Of a stretch of DNA of 64,000 bases, positions 63,750-64,000 are shown in pieces. A program made the translations under genes and the position numbers. The stretch spans positions 2,480,001 to 2,544,000 of the forward strand of contig AP025580.1 in NCBI GenBank assembly GCA_022846035.1. The letters are read 5' to 3'. Position 1 is the first letter of the stretch. Each line of letters begins with the position of its first letter. This stretch comes from Christensenellaceae bacterium. GTDB taxonomy: Bacteria; Bacillota; Clostridia; Christensenellales; Christensenellaceae. Below the pieces are notes generated by a model. The model was given only the letters and a program-made list of their open reading frames with translations, searched no databases and was not told the origin of the DNA.

Positions 63750-64000
63750 ATGAATAAAAAACAATTTGATATTCTTGCCCTTGGCGAACTCCTCATCGAC
63801 ATGGCGCCGCACGATCCATCCGCTTCCGGCGGCCAATTATTCGAGGCCAACCCCGGCGGCGCGCCCTGCAACGTTCTTGCTATGGCCGCCAAACTCGGTT
63901 CCGTCTGTTCCTTTATCGGCAAGGTGGGCGACGATACTTTCGGCCGCGCCCTGCGCGATACGGTAAAGCAGCTCGGGATCGACACCCGTTGCCTGAAAAC
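63750..64000 (+). CDS. PfkB-family carbohydrate kinase (N-terminal part, cut by window edge)
   Basis: 83 codons seen. ATG 63750 follows ACGGAGG by 7 nt. FDILALGELLIDMAP and NPGGAPCNVLAMAAKLG are the sugar-binding side of PfkB kinases and are a close match to the kinase at 39396. It is divergent from the hexulose-phosphate operon, so it may supply fructose-type phosphate to it. Truncated by the window edge, not broken. Confidence 0.9.
   Translation, partial: MNKKQFDILALGELLIDMAPHDPSASGGQLFEANPGGAPCNVLAMAAKLGSVCSFIGKVGDDTFGRALRDTVKQLGIDTRCLK

Overview
The window reads as a chromosomal segment of an anaerobic member of the Bacillota, most likely class Clostridia. Evidence: a long Bacillus/Clostridia-type SRP RNA with its Alu-domain part; the gene order rpmE-DUF1385-prmC-prfA-(ZIP)-Sua5-arginine phosphatase-rpiB-upp; many TTG and GTG starts with strong GGAGG ribosome binding sites; a glycyl radical enzyme with its activase; a sortase-type RPKTG cell-wall anchor. 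A Christensenellaceae-like host is possible, but that is only a guess. No tRNA, rRNA, CRISPR array, insertion sequence or prophage was seen.

1-9 kb: end of a secreted repeat protein, then a run of amino-acid genes (ilvE, a YigZ-family protein, tyrS, a PLP aminotransferase), a membrane-anchored alpha/beta hydrolase, two small XRE regulators, a decayed DUF1273 gene, and a two-gene operon of a NifU-like scaffold and the GGGtGRT protein. 9-20 kb: a MarR-controlled heterodimeric ABC exporter with a very clear promoter and operator, a large RPKTG-anchored surface protein, an Rrf2 regulator, two overlapping TetR regulators and a dCache-GGDEF-EAL protein. 20-31.5 kb: two copies of an acyltransferase plus zinc-ribbon membrane protein pair, a PadR/HAAS/DUF4097 envelope-stress-like operon, an MFS exporter, an aromatic acid exporter-like protein, a methyltransferase pseudogene, the SRP RNA, purA and a small lipoprotein.

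31.5-38.4 kb is a conserved housekeeping operon (rpmE to upp) for translation termination, tRNA modification, protein-arginine dephosphorylation and nucleotide/pentose metabolism. 38.6-40.4 kb holds a phosphoesterase and a PfkB sugar kinase.

40.4-54.3 kb is one long minus-strand run: an RbsA-like ATPase without its own permease, a YesN/YesM-type two-component system, a complete sugar ABC importer, a GolD/DthD-like polyol dehydrogenase, an FGGY kinase, an iron alcohol dehydrogenase, and E1 alpha/beta subunits of a 2-oxoacid (acetoin-type) dehydrogenase with no E2 or E3 beside them. The likely logic is uptake of a polyol, oxidation to a ketose, phosphorylation, then TPP-dependent chemistry.

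54.5-63.6 kb is the most unusual part. A glycyl radical enzyme, its activase and an E2-like protein that has lost its lipoyl domain and catalytic histidine form one operon. A SorC-family regulator follows on its own promoter. A second operon encodes hexulose-phosphate synthase, two hexulose-phosphate isomerase paralogs, a pentulose-phosphate epimerase-like protein and a bicupin. Both operons carry an ACATATGT palindrome in their promoter regions. A PfkB kinase starts divergently at the right edge.
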